From the NCBI GenBank assembly GCA_930367215.1, contig OV884056.1:86253285-86317284 (forward strand): DNA of 64,000 bases, written 5' to 3'. Positions 30,119-41,060 of the stretch are shown piece after piece. Each line of letters begins with the position of its first letter. The first letter of the stretch is position 1. Position numbers and translations under genes: made by a program. Source of the DNA: Pollenia angustigena (lineage: Eukaryota > Arthropoda > Insecta > Diptera > Polleniidae). The notes below the pieces were generated by a model, which was given only the letters and a program-made list of their open reading frames with translations, did no database searches and was not told where the DNA came from.

Positions 30119-31550
30119 AAAAGGCCTTTGGATAAAGCATACATAATATTCTGGAGAGGAGTCTAAACAGATATTTATCCGCAACTTACCGGCATAGACC
30201 ATCAGTTTCAATCGCTCTATCAAATGAGAAAAGATAAGATTAAATTGAATGATCTGATTAATGTGCAAGAAAAGATTTCGCTTAAGTTAAAAATGTTCCT
30301 TGTGACATTTCTATTTCTTTTTATTATGTCATCAAATCTAACAGAAATGTTGTAGATTAAGGATTTGGAGGAAACATAAGTATCAAATTTTTATTTTTAG
30401 CCAGAGATTATTAGAAAAATCATGGCAAAAACTTTCTTGACTTTTATTAGTGACTTTTTTGGGCTTTTTAAAGTTATCCTAAATAACTATTGCAATAAAG
30501 CTCGCTTAAATAGGCAAGCGCCCCCGAAATCTAAGCATAATCTTTAAACTTTAAAACTAAAGACCTTTTTCATAAACAATATTCCATGCTTATAACAGGT
30601 TTATAAGACGAATTTGATACGAAAATTTGTTTAATTAACATTTAATATTAACTGAAATATTTTTTATGAATATGGGGGTAAATATGAACATACATAAGTA
30701 AGTATGTATTTGTTAGAATCTTAAAATTTTCACTCTATACATTTTTCTAAGTAAAGCATATCGCCCTAGAAATTAAAAACAAAAAAAAATAAAATTGTAC
30801 CCATTTTCAAGGAAATATTTGTTTTAATTTTGTTTTTAAAACACACCTCTGTTTTTAACAGTTTGTTGCAGCTATCAACTTAAAAGTTCAATTCAGTGAC
30901 CTTAACTTTTACTCTATTGTTATTTTTTTTTATTATTAAGTGTTTGTATGTACTTGTGTATATGGCTCGAATATGAAATGAAATATGTAGCCGTTATGAT
31001 ACCTCACTATATCGTTGTATTTTTTGTTGTTTTTCCAACCCATCATTTTTGCTTGAAAAAATGTAAATAATACAACCGGGTAAAAAACAAAAAACATCAA
31101 TAGCGAAACGTGTTTTTTCAAGTTTCATTCATGTCTTGTTATTCATTTTATACGTGGGTGTTTATTTCTCATGGCTCTATCGTTTGAAGTCATCGCCATA
31201 GACATCGGACCATAGATAGAGTAGCAACTACACTAAATAATACGTACAGCTCAAATAAATGATTCACATTTGAAGTTGGCTCTTTGCGTTGTTTTTATTT
31301 TATTTTTTTCTTGCTTCCTTCAACAAATCATATTTTTTATGATGTGAATGATGATGATGTCGATGTCGATGATGGTTGTTTCTTAAATGTCATTCAGTTT
31401 CAAAATTGTTTAGGTTACTGAATCTACTATATAGAAAATAATCCATAGAACTTAATTTTTAAGTTATAAATTTTAGAAATTTTTTAAAGCAACAATGTAT
31501 TAAATTATGGCAAAATGGCACAATAGTTTATGATTTAGAGTTCATAAAAT
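30119..31550. other. Spacer with a GATGAT microsatellite
   Basis: A short interrupted GATGAT/GATGTC tract lies at about 31338-31377. No gene, element ends or other repeat were recognised. Confidence 0.45.
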
Positions 31551-31558
31551 TTAGAGAT

Positions 31559-32540
31559 ACACGCAGAAAAAAAGCTTTTTTCAATCAAAGCTATTTTTAA
31601 CGAACAATTTTAAACATACATATTATGGTTACTTTAAACACATTATTGTCACCGGTAATCTTCTTATGGTCAAATGGAAAGAATCGCTGGGAACGATTCA
31701 AAATTAAGAAACCTGTACCCATGTTCTGTAACTATAGTGAGAACAGAACTTCTCGCATCGAAAAGATGTGAAACAAAATATTCCATCGTTTCTCGAAAAG
31801 TGAGAACAAAGTGAGTCTGTAACTCATGTCGAAAACTATCAACAGAGATTACGTCGTTACGTTATAAATGTCATAACATTGTCTCGAAGCCGATGTGACA
31901 TTGCAAACGTTGAGAACGCCACTAACACATATCGTTGACGGCGACCAAAATTTACTCAAATTCAAAATTTTTCAACGACGGCGGCGAAAACACAAACGTC
32001 GGCTTTTCCAAACAATGTAAAGTGCGACTTTAACGTTTGTTGTTTGGAAACGAACTTTGAAAACATTCATATATTTTATAAAAATGTTGAAAGCAAAATA
32101 ATTAAAACAAACAAGAACAAAATATTATTATTATTCTTTGAATTTTGTATTTTGCATTTTTAATTGTTTTTGAGTGTTAAAATTTTTTTCTCGCCCCATT
32201 TTTATTCGTGAGATTATTTGATAGTTCAAAGCGGAAACTCTTCTCACAAAAATGTTACAGACACACTTTTTCTGTAAATTGGCGAATAATTTCCTTACGT
32301 GACAGCTAGTACTCGCCAAAAAAAGTGACAGACACAGTTTAGTGAGAAAAACAGCTGTTTGTTTTAATATATGGCATTTTTGTTTCATTTCACACATTTC
32401 AATCGAAAAGTTTCTCGACGCGAGAGTTACAGAACATAGGTACTGGCTTCTGTTTATTAATTGATACGGTAAACTAATAAGGGCAGATTTTAATCAGGGT
32501 TCACAATTTGAAAGTTTTCTTTCATAAAGTCTCAGTTTAT
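31559..32540. mobile_element. CGCAGAGAAA-family repeat, copy opened by a TIR element
   Basis: It starts TACACGCAGAAAAAAAGC and contains ATTATGGTTACTTTAAAC and GGGAACGATTCAAAATTAAG. After the 727-bp insertion it resumes with GGCAGATTTTAATCAGGGTT. The same order is present, inverted, at 34379-34660, which is the uninterrupted version; a third copy is at about 27507-27640. Family ends are not certain. Confidence 0.6.
31716..32442. mobile_element. TIR element with TACCCATGTTCTGTAACT ends, CTG target
   Basis: The left end TACCCATGTTCTGTAACT matches the right end, reverse complemented TACCTATGTTCTGTAACT. CTG lies outside both (31713-31715 and 32443-32445). The paralogous host sequence near 34580 has a single CTG at the same point, supporting a 3-bp target duplication. 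The interior repeats GTGAGAACAGA, AAACGTTG and CTCGCC motifs. The 88-codon minus frame inside (32131-32397) is not recognisable. A fragment recurs at 12474-12604. Confidence 0.7.
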
Positions 32541-33129
32541 TGGTGAGAGGGGAAGGGAAAACCCAGCGGCGAACTTTGCATACTAAATCACATCTCTTCG
32601 ATGAAGTTTGTATCACTTTGTGTTCAATGAATTCTAGTTTACAAAGTGTATGACGGAAGTGTATGGTATTTCCAAATATGAATTTCGTTCATCTTTTATA
32701 ATGTGCTGATATATTCTGTATGTGTCCCGTTATTTTTCATTTGCTACTTTGTTAAGGCCAGTTTACACGGTAATACAATGTATTACGACATGTCGAAAAA
32801 TTATGTAGAATGAGAAAAATCTAATCATGTAAAAGCAAAATGTATTGAGTAAGAGAGAATACGGATACAAAATCTGACAAGCGGTCGGTAAATGCTTTTT
32901 TTCTAAACCATTTTAGAAACTTATGTATTCTCATCACACCAGGGGTGTATTTCAACAGAGTATATTGAAGGTGATAGCATTTTTATACAATTAAAAAAAC
33001 AACTAAAATCAACTCAGGAAATTTTCATGTTGTTTTTGTAAATATTTAAACTGCAACCATCTGCTTTTTTGTAACTGAAAATAGTTACAAAACCTAACAT
33101 TCTGAAATAACGCGAAAATCCAAAAAATC
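32541..33129. other. Spacer with an end fragment of the AGGCTAGTTTAC family
   Basis: AAGGCCAGTTTACACGGTAA starts at 32756 and, with the following AATACAATGTATTACGACAT, resembles the ends of the element at 54038-55217. The opposite end was not located. Confidence 0.5.
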
Positions 33130-33131
33130 TA

Positions 33132-33955
33132 CACACAGAAAAAAATACCCATGTAAAATTAACATGGAACAATTTTGATTGAGAATCATGTTAAATTTCA
33201 GAAAAATTATGCCCTTTACTTAAATTTATCATTATTTCATATTAATTTTTAATAAAAAATATCAAAATAACCTTAAATTACGTTTATTTACGTTTAATAA
33301 AAAAAATATTAAAATATAAATAAATCTGGATTCAATATTGAACCCATAAAAACCTGTTTTGTATTAAAATCAAAAGTTTATCTTGTTAAATTAACATGCA
33401 TACCTACTTAATTATGTACATTTTTTATTTTCACTTTTAAAATATGTTATAAAAAGAAGACAATTCCCGTATTCTTTTAATTAAAATTGTTTATTTAAAT
33501 AGTACATCAAGTTTTCAAAGTAGAATGATGACCATATCGGGCGATTCTGCTGATGCTTCTGTTAACAAAGGAGAATACAAAATAAGTGAAACATGTGTTA
33601 CAGGGTTTTGAATTATTCTTACATAAATGCAAATGTTGTCTGAAGCTTCTTCACACTGTTAAAATACACTCAAACCCATTTGATTCTACATGAAATTCAC
33701 GTTGTTGCAACTGGAAATAACTTTCATTCAACGTGATTCCGATTGTTATTTCAATATAAATTACATTTTGCTCTAACTTTACTGCAATGTTAAATTAACA
33801 TGAATTATAGTTATATCAAAAGAAAAAAAATGTTGTTCGCAGTTATTGTAAAATCAGGTTGAATTAACATGAAACCCGTATGAAGCAAAATCACCACCGA
33901 AAAAATTTAAATCAACCTTGTTTTCGACGTTTTTAACTTGATTTTTTTCTGTGTG
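33132..33955. mobile_element. TA-flanked element with CACACAGAAAAAAA ends (824 bp)
   Basis: The ends CACACAGAAAAAAATA and, reversed, CACACAGAAAAAAATC are flanked by TA (33130-33131 and 33956-33957). AATTAACATG motifs recur near both ends. No coding sequence is present. The TA target suggests Tc1/mariner/pogo-type mobilisation. Confidence 0.75.
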
Positions 33956-33960
33956 TACCA

Positions 33961-34375
33961 GCTTACAATGTGTGTGAAGTAGTGGGCAAGACGCCTTCTG
34001 TTGAGGGGACTGTAAGGGGGGTATTGGTCCTACTTTCTAATTTTCCGTCTATCTCATACTTCCTTTTCTCTACTTTTCACTTCCTCTTACCTTATCTCAT
34101 ATTTCATTGAAGGGATTTACAATGGACCGTATTGGTCTCCGAGTGGAGGTGTGCCCGTGGGCACACAACCCTTCTTAACCTAACCTAACCCACGAAGTAA
34201 GCGAGATTGTGTATAGACTGTCTACTGCCTGCTTACAATGTGTGCGAAGTTGTGTGCAAGACGCCTTCCACTTGCCCACGAAGTAAGCGAGATTGTATAT
34301 AGACTGTCAACTGCCTGCTTACAATGTGTGCGAAGTTGTGTGCAAGACGCCTTCTACTTGCGCACGAAGTAAGGT
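33961..34375. repeat. 86-bp tandem repeat interrupted by a CCTAA-tailed insert
   Basis: Units starting CACGAAGTAAGCGAGATTGT lie at 34191, 34277 and (partial) 34363, an 86-base period. Each contains GCTTACAATGTGTGCGAAGT and GCAAGACGCCTTC. A partial unit at 33961-34003 precedes about 185 bp of foreign sequence (34004-34190) that ends CTTAACCTAACCTAACCC. That insert contains TGGTCTCCGAGTGGAGGTGT and looks like a retroposed segment with a short CCTAA tail. Confidence 0.75.
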
Positions 34376-34378
34376 ATG

Positions 34379-34660
34379 CACCCAGAGAAACATGTTTAGA
34401 TATGGTCACCTCCAACAATACTATGTTTGAAGAAAATTTTAACCACATTATGTTTAATTTAACCATATTATTGTCAACGACAACCATCTGAAAGAAAACT
34501 TTCAAATTGTGAACCCAGATTAAAATCTGCCGTTATTATTTTACCGTTTCAATTAATATACATAAGTAACATAGCAGCCAGTTTTCTTAATTGTGAATCG
34601 TTCCCCGCGATTTTCACCATTTAACCATAATATGATTACCGGACCCAGATTTATAAGGGT
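34379..34660. mobile_element. CGCAGAGAAA-family repeat, uninterrupted copy
   Basis: It starts CACCCAGAGAAACATGTTTA. Read inverted, it lines up with 31640-31715 and 32443-32530 and so shows the pre-insertion state of that copy. It contains TTTAACCATATTATTGTCAA and TGAAAGAAAACTTTCAAATT. Confidence 0.6.
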
Positions 34661-35810
34661 CAAATCAGTTGGGCTCAATTTATTGAAAACTACTACATAT
34701 CTGCATTACATTATTTCTTAATTAAACTAATAGTTTGAAAAACAATTTGTTGCAATAATTTTTTGAGTTGGGAGAACGAATTGTGCATTGTTATTGAGAA
34801 ATGAATAAAGTTTTACATACCAAATTTGTAAGTTTTTTAAAATTAATTTTCATCAATAAAAAAGAAATATTACCTGAAATTAAAATAAAAAAAATTAAAT
34901 TTAATTTATATCAAGATATTTTGCATGAATTCTCTAAAAATTATTAATAAATTGTAAAAAGGTTTAAAGAAATTTACAACAGAAAATTAAAAAAAAAAAT
35001 CTTAAATTTTTAAAAAAAATCTGAAATTACTACACCTACTTAAAGGCAAAATAAAAGAAATTTATGGTTTGCGGCCATTTCTAGAAATCTGTTATGGAAC
35101 CCGAGGGGTCTGTGGAAAAACATACTTAAATATGTACCTATTTTACATGCAAATTAAAATTTTCCACTTATTATTTCCTAAGATTTACTAAATTGTTTGC
35201 TAAAATTCCTTTAAACTATCTTCTTTGCTAAGACTTTGTCCAAGTTCTTTGACAATCTCCTGCTATTTAAATATGCACGACACTATTGAGTTCTTAACAA
35301 CAAACACTTTCATTGTAAGCAGAATACATTAATTCTGGAACATGTTTCCGATAAATACACCATATTATTGTATGTGACTTGGGAATACCATGTAAGAAGA
35401 AAAACATGAGCAAACAAACAACCATCGATTTTGTGTTCTTGCATGTTGTTGGTGTTGCATAAAGATGTGATATTTCTATTTTTTTTCTTCTCTCTTTGTT
35501 TTCTAAAAGTTGACTGCCACCTTTTTTTAAGTTATTGTTATTGTAATTTTAACGTTTTTTGTCATTTTCTTATGACACTTTATGCCCCTGACTTTCAAAA
35601 GCCATAGAAAAAGTTTATTGTCTGCTTATAAAAGGAAAGAAATACCGCAAAGTTTGTCGTTATTTTTCTTTTTGTAAAAATATATTCAACGTCTTTATAC
35701 ATAATGAAAAAATATGGATAAAACGTCAAATAATATTTTTATGTTTAACTTTACAAAAAATATTTTAGAAATTTTCAAAAAAGAGAAGTCCTTATACATA
35801 ACTATTAAAT
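34661..35810. other. AT-rich spacer, nothing assigned
   Basis: No gene, TIR pair or tandem repeat was recognised. Confidence 0.45.
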
Positions 35811-35812
35811 TA

Positions 35813-36452
35813 CAGTATTTATCGGATATAAGAACATCTCATATAAGAACAAAACGCTTTTAAGAAACATTTTCAAAAACACCATGTCTTTTTAGTGATT
35901 TTTCAAACAAAAAAGGTTTCATATAAGAAAAACGCTTATAAGAAAAAAACTGATTAAAGAACATTTTTCTTAAACACCAAAACCACAAAATATATAGAAA
36001 AAGAATTTATATAAGAAACTTCCAACGGCAACACAGAATTTATGTAGTTTGCATGGACAATGCTGTTTTCTGACAGTTTTACAACAAGAACAAAGTTTTT
36101 TTTTACTTTTAGTTTTAGATGAGCGAGCTGGTCCTCATGAGAAGCTTTGTGTTTTTTGCCAATAAAAACAAAAGTTAAAATTTTTAAAGAAATACAAAAC
36201 GGTATAAAAAGAAGCTAAACTGCAAAAACATCTAAAATAGTGAAAAACTCAAAAGACAGAGAAAATAATTATTTAAAAGTTAGAAATGTTAATAAAAAAA
36301 GAGACAGAAAACCAAAATATGAAAGTCTTATGGCCATAGCTAATTATATAAGAAATAAGTTTCTTATATAAAATAATTGTATATAAGAAAGAAACGCTTA
36401 TAAGAAACTTTTTTCGTGGATTTTTTAAGTTTCTTATATCCGATAAATACTG
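35813..36452. mobile_element. pogo/Tigger-like MITE, CAGTATTTATCGGATATAAG ends
   Basis: The inverted ends CAGTATTTATCGGATATAAG are perfect over at least 22 bases. TA lies outside (35811-35812 and 36453-36454). TATAAGAAA and CTTATAAGAAAC motifs recur throughout the first 180 and last 110 bases, probably extra binding sites. No transposase survives. Confidence 0.8.
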
Positions 36453-36643
36453 TATCTTTTATTTGCTACGGTTTATTCTCATTATTATTACAAAAATAAT
36501 GAAGACTTACCTCAAAAAACAATATAAAAAGATAACAACTACAAAAACATCCTTATGGAATTTACTGATACACATCTATCGATGCCAATGGTAATAGGTA
36601 GTATAAACTTATTTTCGCTGTACGGTTAGAAATTACTAGATAC

Positions 36644-37765
36644 CAGTGTTGCCACTTTGTGGGTAATTACCCGAATTTGGTATAATTTTTACGGTCGTGG
36701 GTAGAGCGTGGGTAATATCTCTTAGGTGTAATTTTTACTTCAGATGCCCAAATAAAATCAAGATACAATTTCAGTGATGACATTTATTTCTTTTTAAATA
36801 TTGTTGCTAAGAAATACACAGCCTTCTGAACCAAAGTCTCGGTTTCTTTTTAAGAAACGACTTCAATCATTAAACATACATATATTTTCAAATGTTTGGT
36901 AATGAATGTCGCAAGATGGACCCTAAGATTTGGATAAAGATGCCTATCATAGTGATTTAGAACCTGAAGTTTATTGAAAAAAGTTATTCAAACTAAAAAC
37001 TTGCCTGGGGGAAGATATGTTTCCAATATTACAACATATAATTAATTTTATTTCTATATTGCTAATTACGAAAGGGACAGTTGTATAAAACTCTGCAGGC
37101 ATTTTGTTTACTAAAAACCGCTGGATTATCAGTATTAACCACTGACTTCACAGCCCTACGGAAAACAGTCAATAAGTGTCACATCGCACGGCCTTGAAGT
37201 CTAATTGCCGGTTTATTTTCTCTAAATCAACACAACGCCTTCATTTGTGAAACAAAGTTGAAGTCACCTCTAAGTTGCGAAAATCGATTGCTGGTTTTCA
37301 AAGTATATTTGGATAATTTGGTGGCGTTGTTCAAGCATGATTCTATTCATGATGGTATGCCTGATCAAAAAGTGAAAACAGTATGACAGTTCGTTTGACA
37401 CCTAACCCTTCGTAAGCTCTATGGGGTTAAAAAGCATCCATTATAAAGCAATGACAAGGAACATTTTAAACCTTTCCAAGATATATCAACCAAATGTGGA
37501 AGTTAAACTCATTATTTTAGCAGTTTTATTTTAAGTTTTATTAATTTTTTTAAAGTTTTTAATGTTATTTTTTTGTTAATTTAAATAAAGTTAACAGTTT
37601 GACTAATATTGATCTGCTTTTAATGAGTTTGTTGTGTTTTTGCTTCTTTGTAAATGTCTTTTTATTTAATAAAACTTCAATTTTATATCAGGTGTAATTT
37701 CATTTAAATCGGGTAATTTGGCTTCATCTCAAGTGTAATTTTGAATTTTGCTGGTGGTAACACTG
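36644..37765. mobile_element. hAT-type element with a mariner relic inside (1122 bp)
   Basis: The left end CAGTGTTGCCAC and the right end, reversed CAGTGTTACCAC, differ at one position. Both subterminal regions carry a GTGTAATTTT motif (about 36728, 37692 and 37733, with TATAATTTTTACGG on the left). The flanking 8-mers match poorly (4 of 8), so the target duplication has decayed or the element is old. The interior includes a mariner N-terminal fragment on the minus strand. Confidence 0.65.
37130..37350 (-). pseudogene. mariner transposase N-terminal fragment
   Basis: Read on the minus strand from an ATG at 37350, the peptide begins MNRIMLEQRHQIIQIYFENQ, which aligns with the N-terminal helix-turn-helix region of mariner transposases (compare MNRLTNEQRLQI at 14153). 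A stop follows after about 26 codons and the rest is decayed. No catalytic residues remain, and mariner TIRs were not found, so it may be a transposase piece captured by the surrounding hAT-type element. Confidence 0.6.
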
Positions 37766-38871
37766 ATGCATATGTACCTACTGATTATAGCCTACATTAA
37801 CACACAAAATGAGGAACAGCTGGTACTCTTTAATCTTTGGTACTTTTTCACTTTTCGAAAACTTTGGTATAGAGATAGCTTATGGCCCAGATTAAAATTA
37901 AGGGTATTTTTTGTGACGTAAAAATTGAAAAAATTAGTACTTTTGGAACTTTTTCTCTTTTAGATATAATTGGTCCAGTTGCAAACAAATAAAAAGTGCT
38001 TTGTAGATAATTTATCTAGCTTTTATTTTCATCTAATCTAGACCAGATTATGCAAGAAATGAAAATGCTACGAGGGTCGAACTGGAAAATTAAATTGTTT
38101 AAAAACATATATTTTTTGTTACGTAAATGAGGTCCATATTTGGTCGTCATAATTAACCCACCTTACGCTTTTACTTTATTGTTCACTTAATTGGACATTA
38201 ATCCATAGTACTAAGGAGTTATGGTCACAAATAAATATTTCAGTAAATTTTGTAATTTTCTGCTTTTTTAATTTTCAAAACCCTAACGGTAAAAAAATCT
38301 CCTATAAGTTTTGTATATTTTTGTTTTTTTTTTTTTTTTTTTTTAATTTCGCGTTTTTTTTTAGGGGGAAAGAGTTGGCAACTTTGCAGCAGGAACTTTT
38401 TTATACTTCCAATACTATGGAGTATCAAACAGAATTTAATTTAAAATCATGCTTCTTTTTTTTTGGCCAAGAGGCTAGAAAATTGTTGCCAAGTACAAAA
38501 CTAAATATTGCTGATATGTTCAAACTGCTGATTGCATGTACTTGTAGGTATCTAAGTATGGCGCTTTTTCTTTTTTTTCAAAAGCAGTTATTTCGAAACG
38601 TCATTGTCATTTTTAAATCAGCTAAATGATTATAAACATTATTATATTCATTATGATGTTGTTAAGTTCAGTTAGTTATACAGAGTCATTGTAATAGTCA
38701 TCGTCGTCAACATTTCATTTCGAATTCAAACACTTCAGTCAGAAAAAACAAAAAACCAAAGGCAGGAAAAAAATGAGAAAATCCAAACGTAAATACATAA
38801 TTGTCCTTTTATGTTTATTTTAACCCTTGAAATGATGTACAAATTCGAGAATTTTCCAATAATTATAGATA
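37766..38871. other. Spacer with GGTACTTTTT motifs and long T runs
   Basis: GGTACTTTTTC-like motifs recur at about 37840-37970 and resemble the AAAAGTACCAAC motifs near 57130-57300, hinting at a shared repeat family. A T run lies at 38327-38345. No gene was seen. Confidence 0.4.
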
Positions 38872-39016
38872 TTTTTTTTTTTTTTTTTAATTCCCTTAGT
38901 TAAACCCCGCAAGCTCTGCGCTTGTCTGCAGGAATGAAACCAGAGTCTCTGGCGGGAATCGAACCCGCAAGCCCGGCGTTGATAACCTAGCTCATTAGCA
39001 TCTAGGCTACCGGGGC
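38872..39016 (-). mobile_element. tRNA-headed SINE (copy c)
   Basis: Read on the minus strand, TGCCCCGGTAGCCTAGATGC opens the tRNA-like head, followed by GGGTTCGATTCCCGCC (perfect B box). A body with TTCCTGCAGACAAGCGCAGA ends in AAGGGAATT and a poly-A tail of about 18. The body is shared with copy d at 51504-51659, distinguishing this subfamily from copies a and b. It is a SINE, not a tRNA gene: the 5' and 3' ends do not form an acceptor stem. Confidence 0.85.
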
Positions 39017-39412
39017 ACACTTAAAAAACTAATGCGCCCTAAATTCCATTCATCTAGAAATGGTCCTGCCTGGACTCATTCCTGAAGGTGATTTTTGATA
39101 AAAAAAATCAGTCAGATCAGTCTTTTCATTAATATTACGCAAAAGGAAACTATTTGTAATGTGTTGGCAACATTGTACTATACGCATATGATATGTGCGT
39201 TTGATTTGTTTACTTTTACATGTATTCAATTACAAAAAAATTTCGCCATATATTTGTTTTTTATATCGCCTAACTTCTTGAATAATGTGGAGCGAATCGA
39301 CAATAACAACTACAATTAAGTACTCAATAATAATGCACATGTATGGGTACCTAAATCAATGCGACTCTGTCGTGTACTTTTTCAAAAGATTGATATAAAC
39401 AAAAACTTTTCT
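39017..39412. other. Spacer, nothing assigned
   Basis: No element or gene was recognised. Confidence 0.4.
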
Positions 39413-39770
39413 CTGTCTGGGTTTACGCTTTCTTTCAGAAAGTCTTAGCTTATTGGTAAGAAGGGAGAGAATAATAGCTTGTTATCTTCCCCTCTCACCA
39501 ATAAACTAACTGAGCTACCTAAATAAGAGCGGCAAGCGTCTGTTTTATGTCAAAACTTTTAATTTTCATACAGTTTATACGAAACAAACCTTTAGAACGC
39601 GAATTTAACACCACCCGACTGCAAAATCTTATTTGATAGCTTGGTCGTTTTATTTTATTGAAAATGTATTGGCAATAGAATTTGCCTGTTTAAAAAAACG
39701 CTTGCCGCTCTTGTTTAGGTAGCTCTGTTAGACTTTCTGAAAGAAAACTTTCGTTGTATGAACACAGACT
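39413..39770. mobile_element. Hairpin element, GTCTGGGTT ends, hosting another MITE
   Basis: The left part GTCTGGGTTTACGC...CTTTCTTTCAGAAAGTCT pairs with the right part AGACTTTCTGAAAGAAAACT...TGAACACAGAC. The middle is filled by the GAGCTACC hairpin (39512-39725). Related sequence (TTTTCTTTCATAAAGTCTCA) is at about 32507 and a shorter piece at about 34490. Confidence 0.6.
39512..39725. mobile_element. Hairpin MITE, ACCTAAATAAGAGCGGCAAG family, copy 1
   Basis: The left end GAGCTACCTAAATAAGAGCG pairs with the right end CGCTCTTGTTTAGGTAGCTC. A second copy, with ATACGAAACAAACC and CCACCCGRCTG also conserved, is at 57985-58203. It lies within the 39413-39770 hairpin, which is therefore older. Confidence 0.8.
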
Positions 39771-39882
39771 TTAAGAAGACAAACTAATGATGCCGTTAAA
39801 TTTTCCTCCAACAGCCCTCGCCGAATAAATTAAAAATGCTGTTTTCTACACAAATTGCAAGACTGCCTTTATAAGTACCTTA

Positions 39883-40028
39883 GTGCTGGTTCACACACGT
39901 CCAGTTTGAATCGTCAAGACTTGAGCTTTTAGGAGAGAAGGGAAAAGAAAACGCCATTTCTTTTCCCCTCTCTCCCAAAGACTCAAGACTTGACGAGTCA
40001 AACTTGACGTACATATGTGAACCAGCAC
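39883..40028. mobile_element. Hairpin MITE, GTGCTGGTTCACA ends, TTA target (146 bp)
   Basis: The arms GTGCTGGTTCACA and TGTGAACCAGCAC extend through the whole element (TTTGAATCGTCAAGACTTGA against TCAAGACTTGACGAGTCAAA), so it folds into one long hairpin. TTA flanks both sides (39880-39882 and 40029-40031), which fits PIF/Harbinger. A lone half-site is at about 42562-42584. Confidence 0.85.
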
Positions 40029-40060
40029 TTAGTTGTATTCTAAAGCAAGTGAAGAAATAA

Positions 40061-41060
40061 GTCTAGAATTACAAAATTTTTAGGTTTTAAGGAGAGAGTA
40101 GAAAGATGGTTGGTAAGGAGATGCTTGTACTCGTCAGCACGCTTTACGTTTTTATTCGTTAGTATATGCACAAAGATGGCTGCATGTAAAGGGGTAAACA
40201 CGATCAATATGCTTAACATGCACGTTTATAGTATGAGTAAAAAAAATTTGTTCCCTGCAAACAAAATTGGTCCATGGACTGGTCCGATGTAATGCAAGCA
40301 TGAGCCATGTCATTGTAAAAAAGTGTTTGTAGTGAGACGACATGTCTTCGTTTTTTAACGACGACATGAGTATACCATGGAGTAGTTTTAAAACTACTCC
40401 TTAGTAGTCCAAAAGTGGGTTAAATAGACCATATTTTTCCATACGTTTGGGTTACTTTTGGACTAGTGCTGGTCCCTTGTGGGCTACTCTTTACACGCGT
40501 GTTTGGACTGGTCCTATTATTTGCAGAGTTAGTATGTATGTGTGATACCGACAATGCTGGTTGGAAAATCAAACCAATTTAGATATTATGTCAAGCAAAC
40601 GTACACGAGCTTGACAGCAAGCATTTTGCTCGTGTATATATCCCTTTAATTTGTTTCTTTTCTCTTTGATATTCGTTGTGAGTCGCGTCCATATTATGAA
40701 ACATTTAAGTTTGATGATGAAAGGGAAAAGACGAATGGAAAGGTGTACTTTGTTTCGTGTACAAGCAGTTTTTTGAGTTTGTTATTGAAAGAAAGTGAGA
40801 ATGGATACAAAATGCTTAAATGCTGCAAAACAAATGTTTTATTGAATGGAAACGAATGCAGTTTTAAAAGAGAATTGAAGCATGTTTCCTCAGCAAATGT
40901 TTCATAATATGGATGAGGACTAAATAAAATTGTTGTTGTTTTAAAGCATTAATACCCAAAAGAAGACAGTTGAAATAGATTGCTGCGTGTTATCATGTTG
41001 ACAACGTTAAAAGGCATTTCAAAAGAAATTTAGCAGTAAAAGTTGAAGCGTGTAAATCTA
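40061..41060. mobile_element. GTCTACTTTCACACG-family MITE, copy 3, diverged and interrupted
   Basis: The left half (40061-40195) shares GAGATGCTTGTACTCG and TTTTTATTCGTTAGTATATG with the copies at 8.0 and 10.8 kb. The right half (about 40925-41060) shares GATTGCTGCGTG. About 700 bp between the halves include the element at 40682-40920. The ends are diverged. Confidence 0.6.
40682..40920. mobile_element. TIR element, TCCATATTATGAAACATTT ends
   Basis: The left end contains GTCCATATTATGAAACATTT and the right end its inverse AAATGTTTCATAATATGGAT. Fragments of the same family are at about 10650 and 10747. The target duplication is not clear. Confidence 0.6.

Noticed and set aside
32131..32397. 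88-codon minus-strand frame
   Set aside because: It lies in the non-coding interior of the CTG-flanked element, and the related fragment at 12.5 kb does not preserve the frame.
34004..34190. Telomeric repeat relic (CCTAA)
   Set aside because: Only about three units are present and they sit at the end of a segment that looks retroposed; this is too short to claim telomeric origin.
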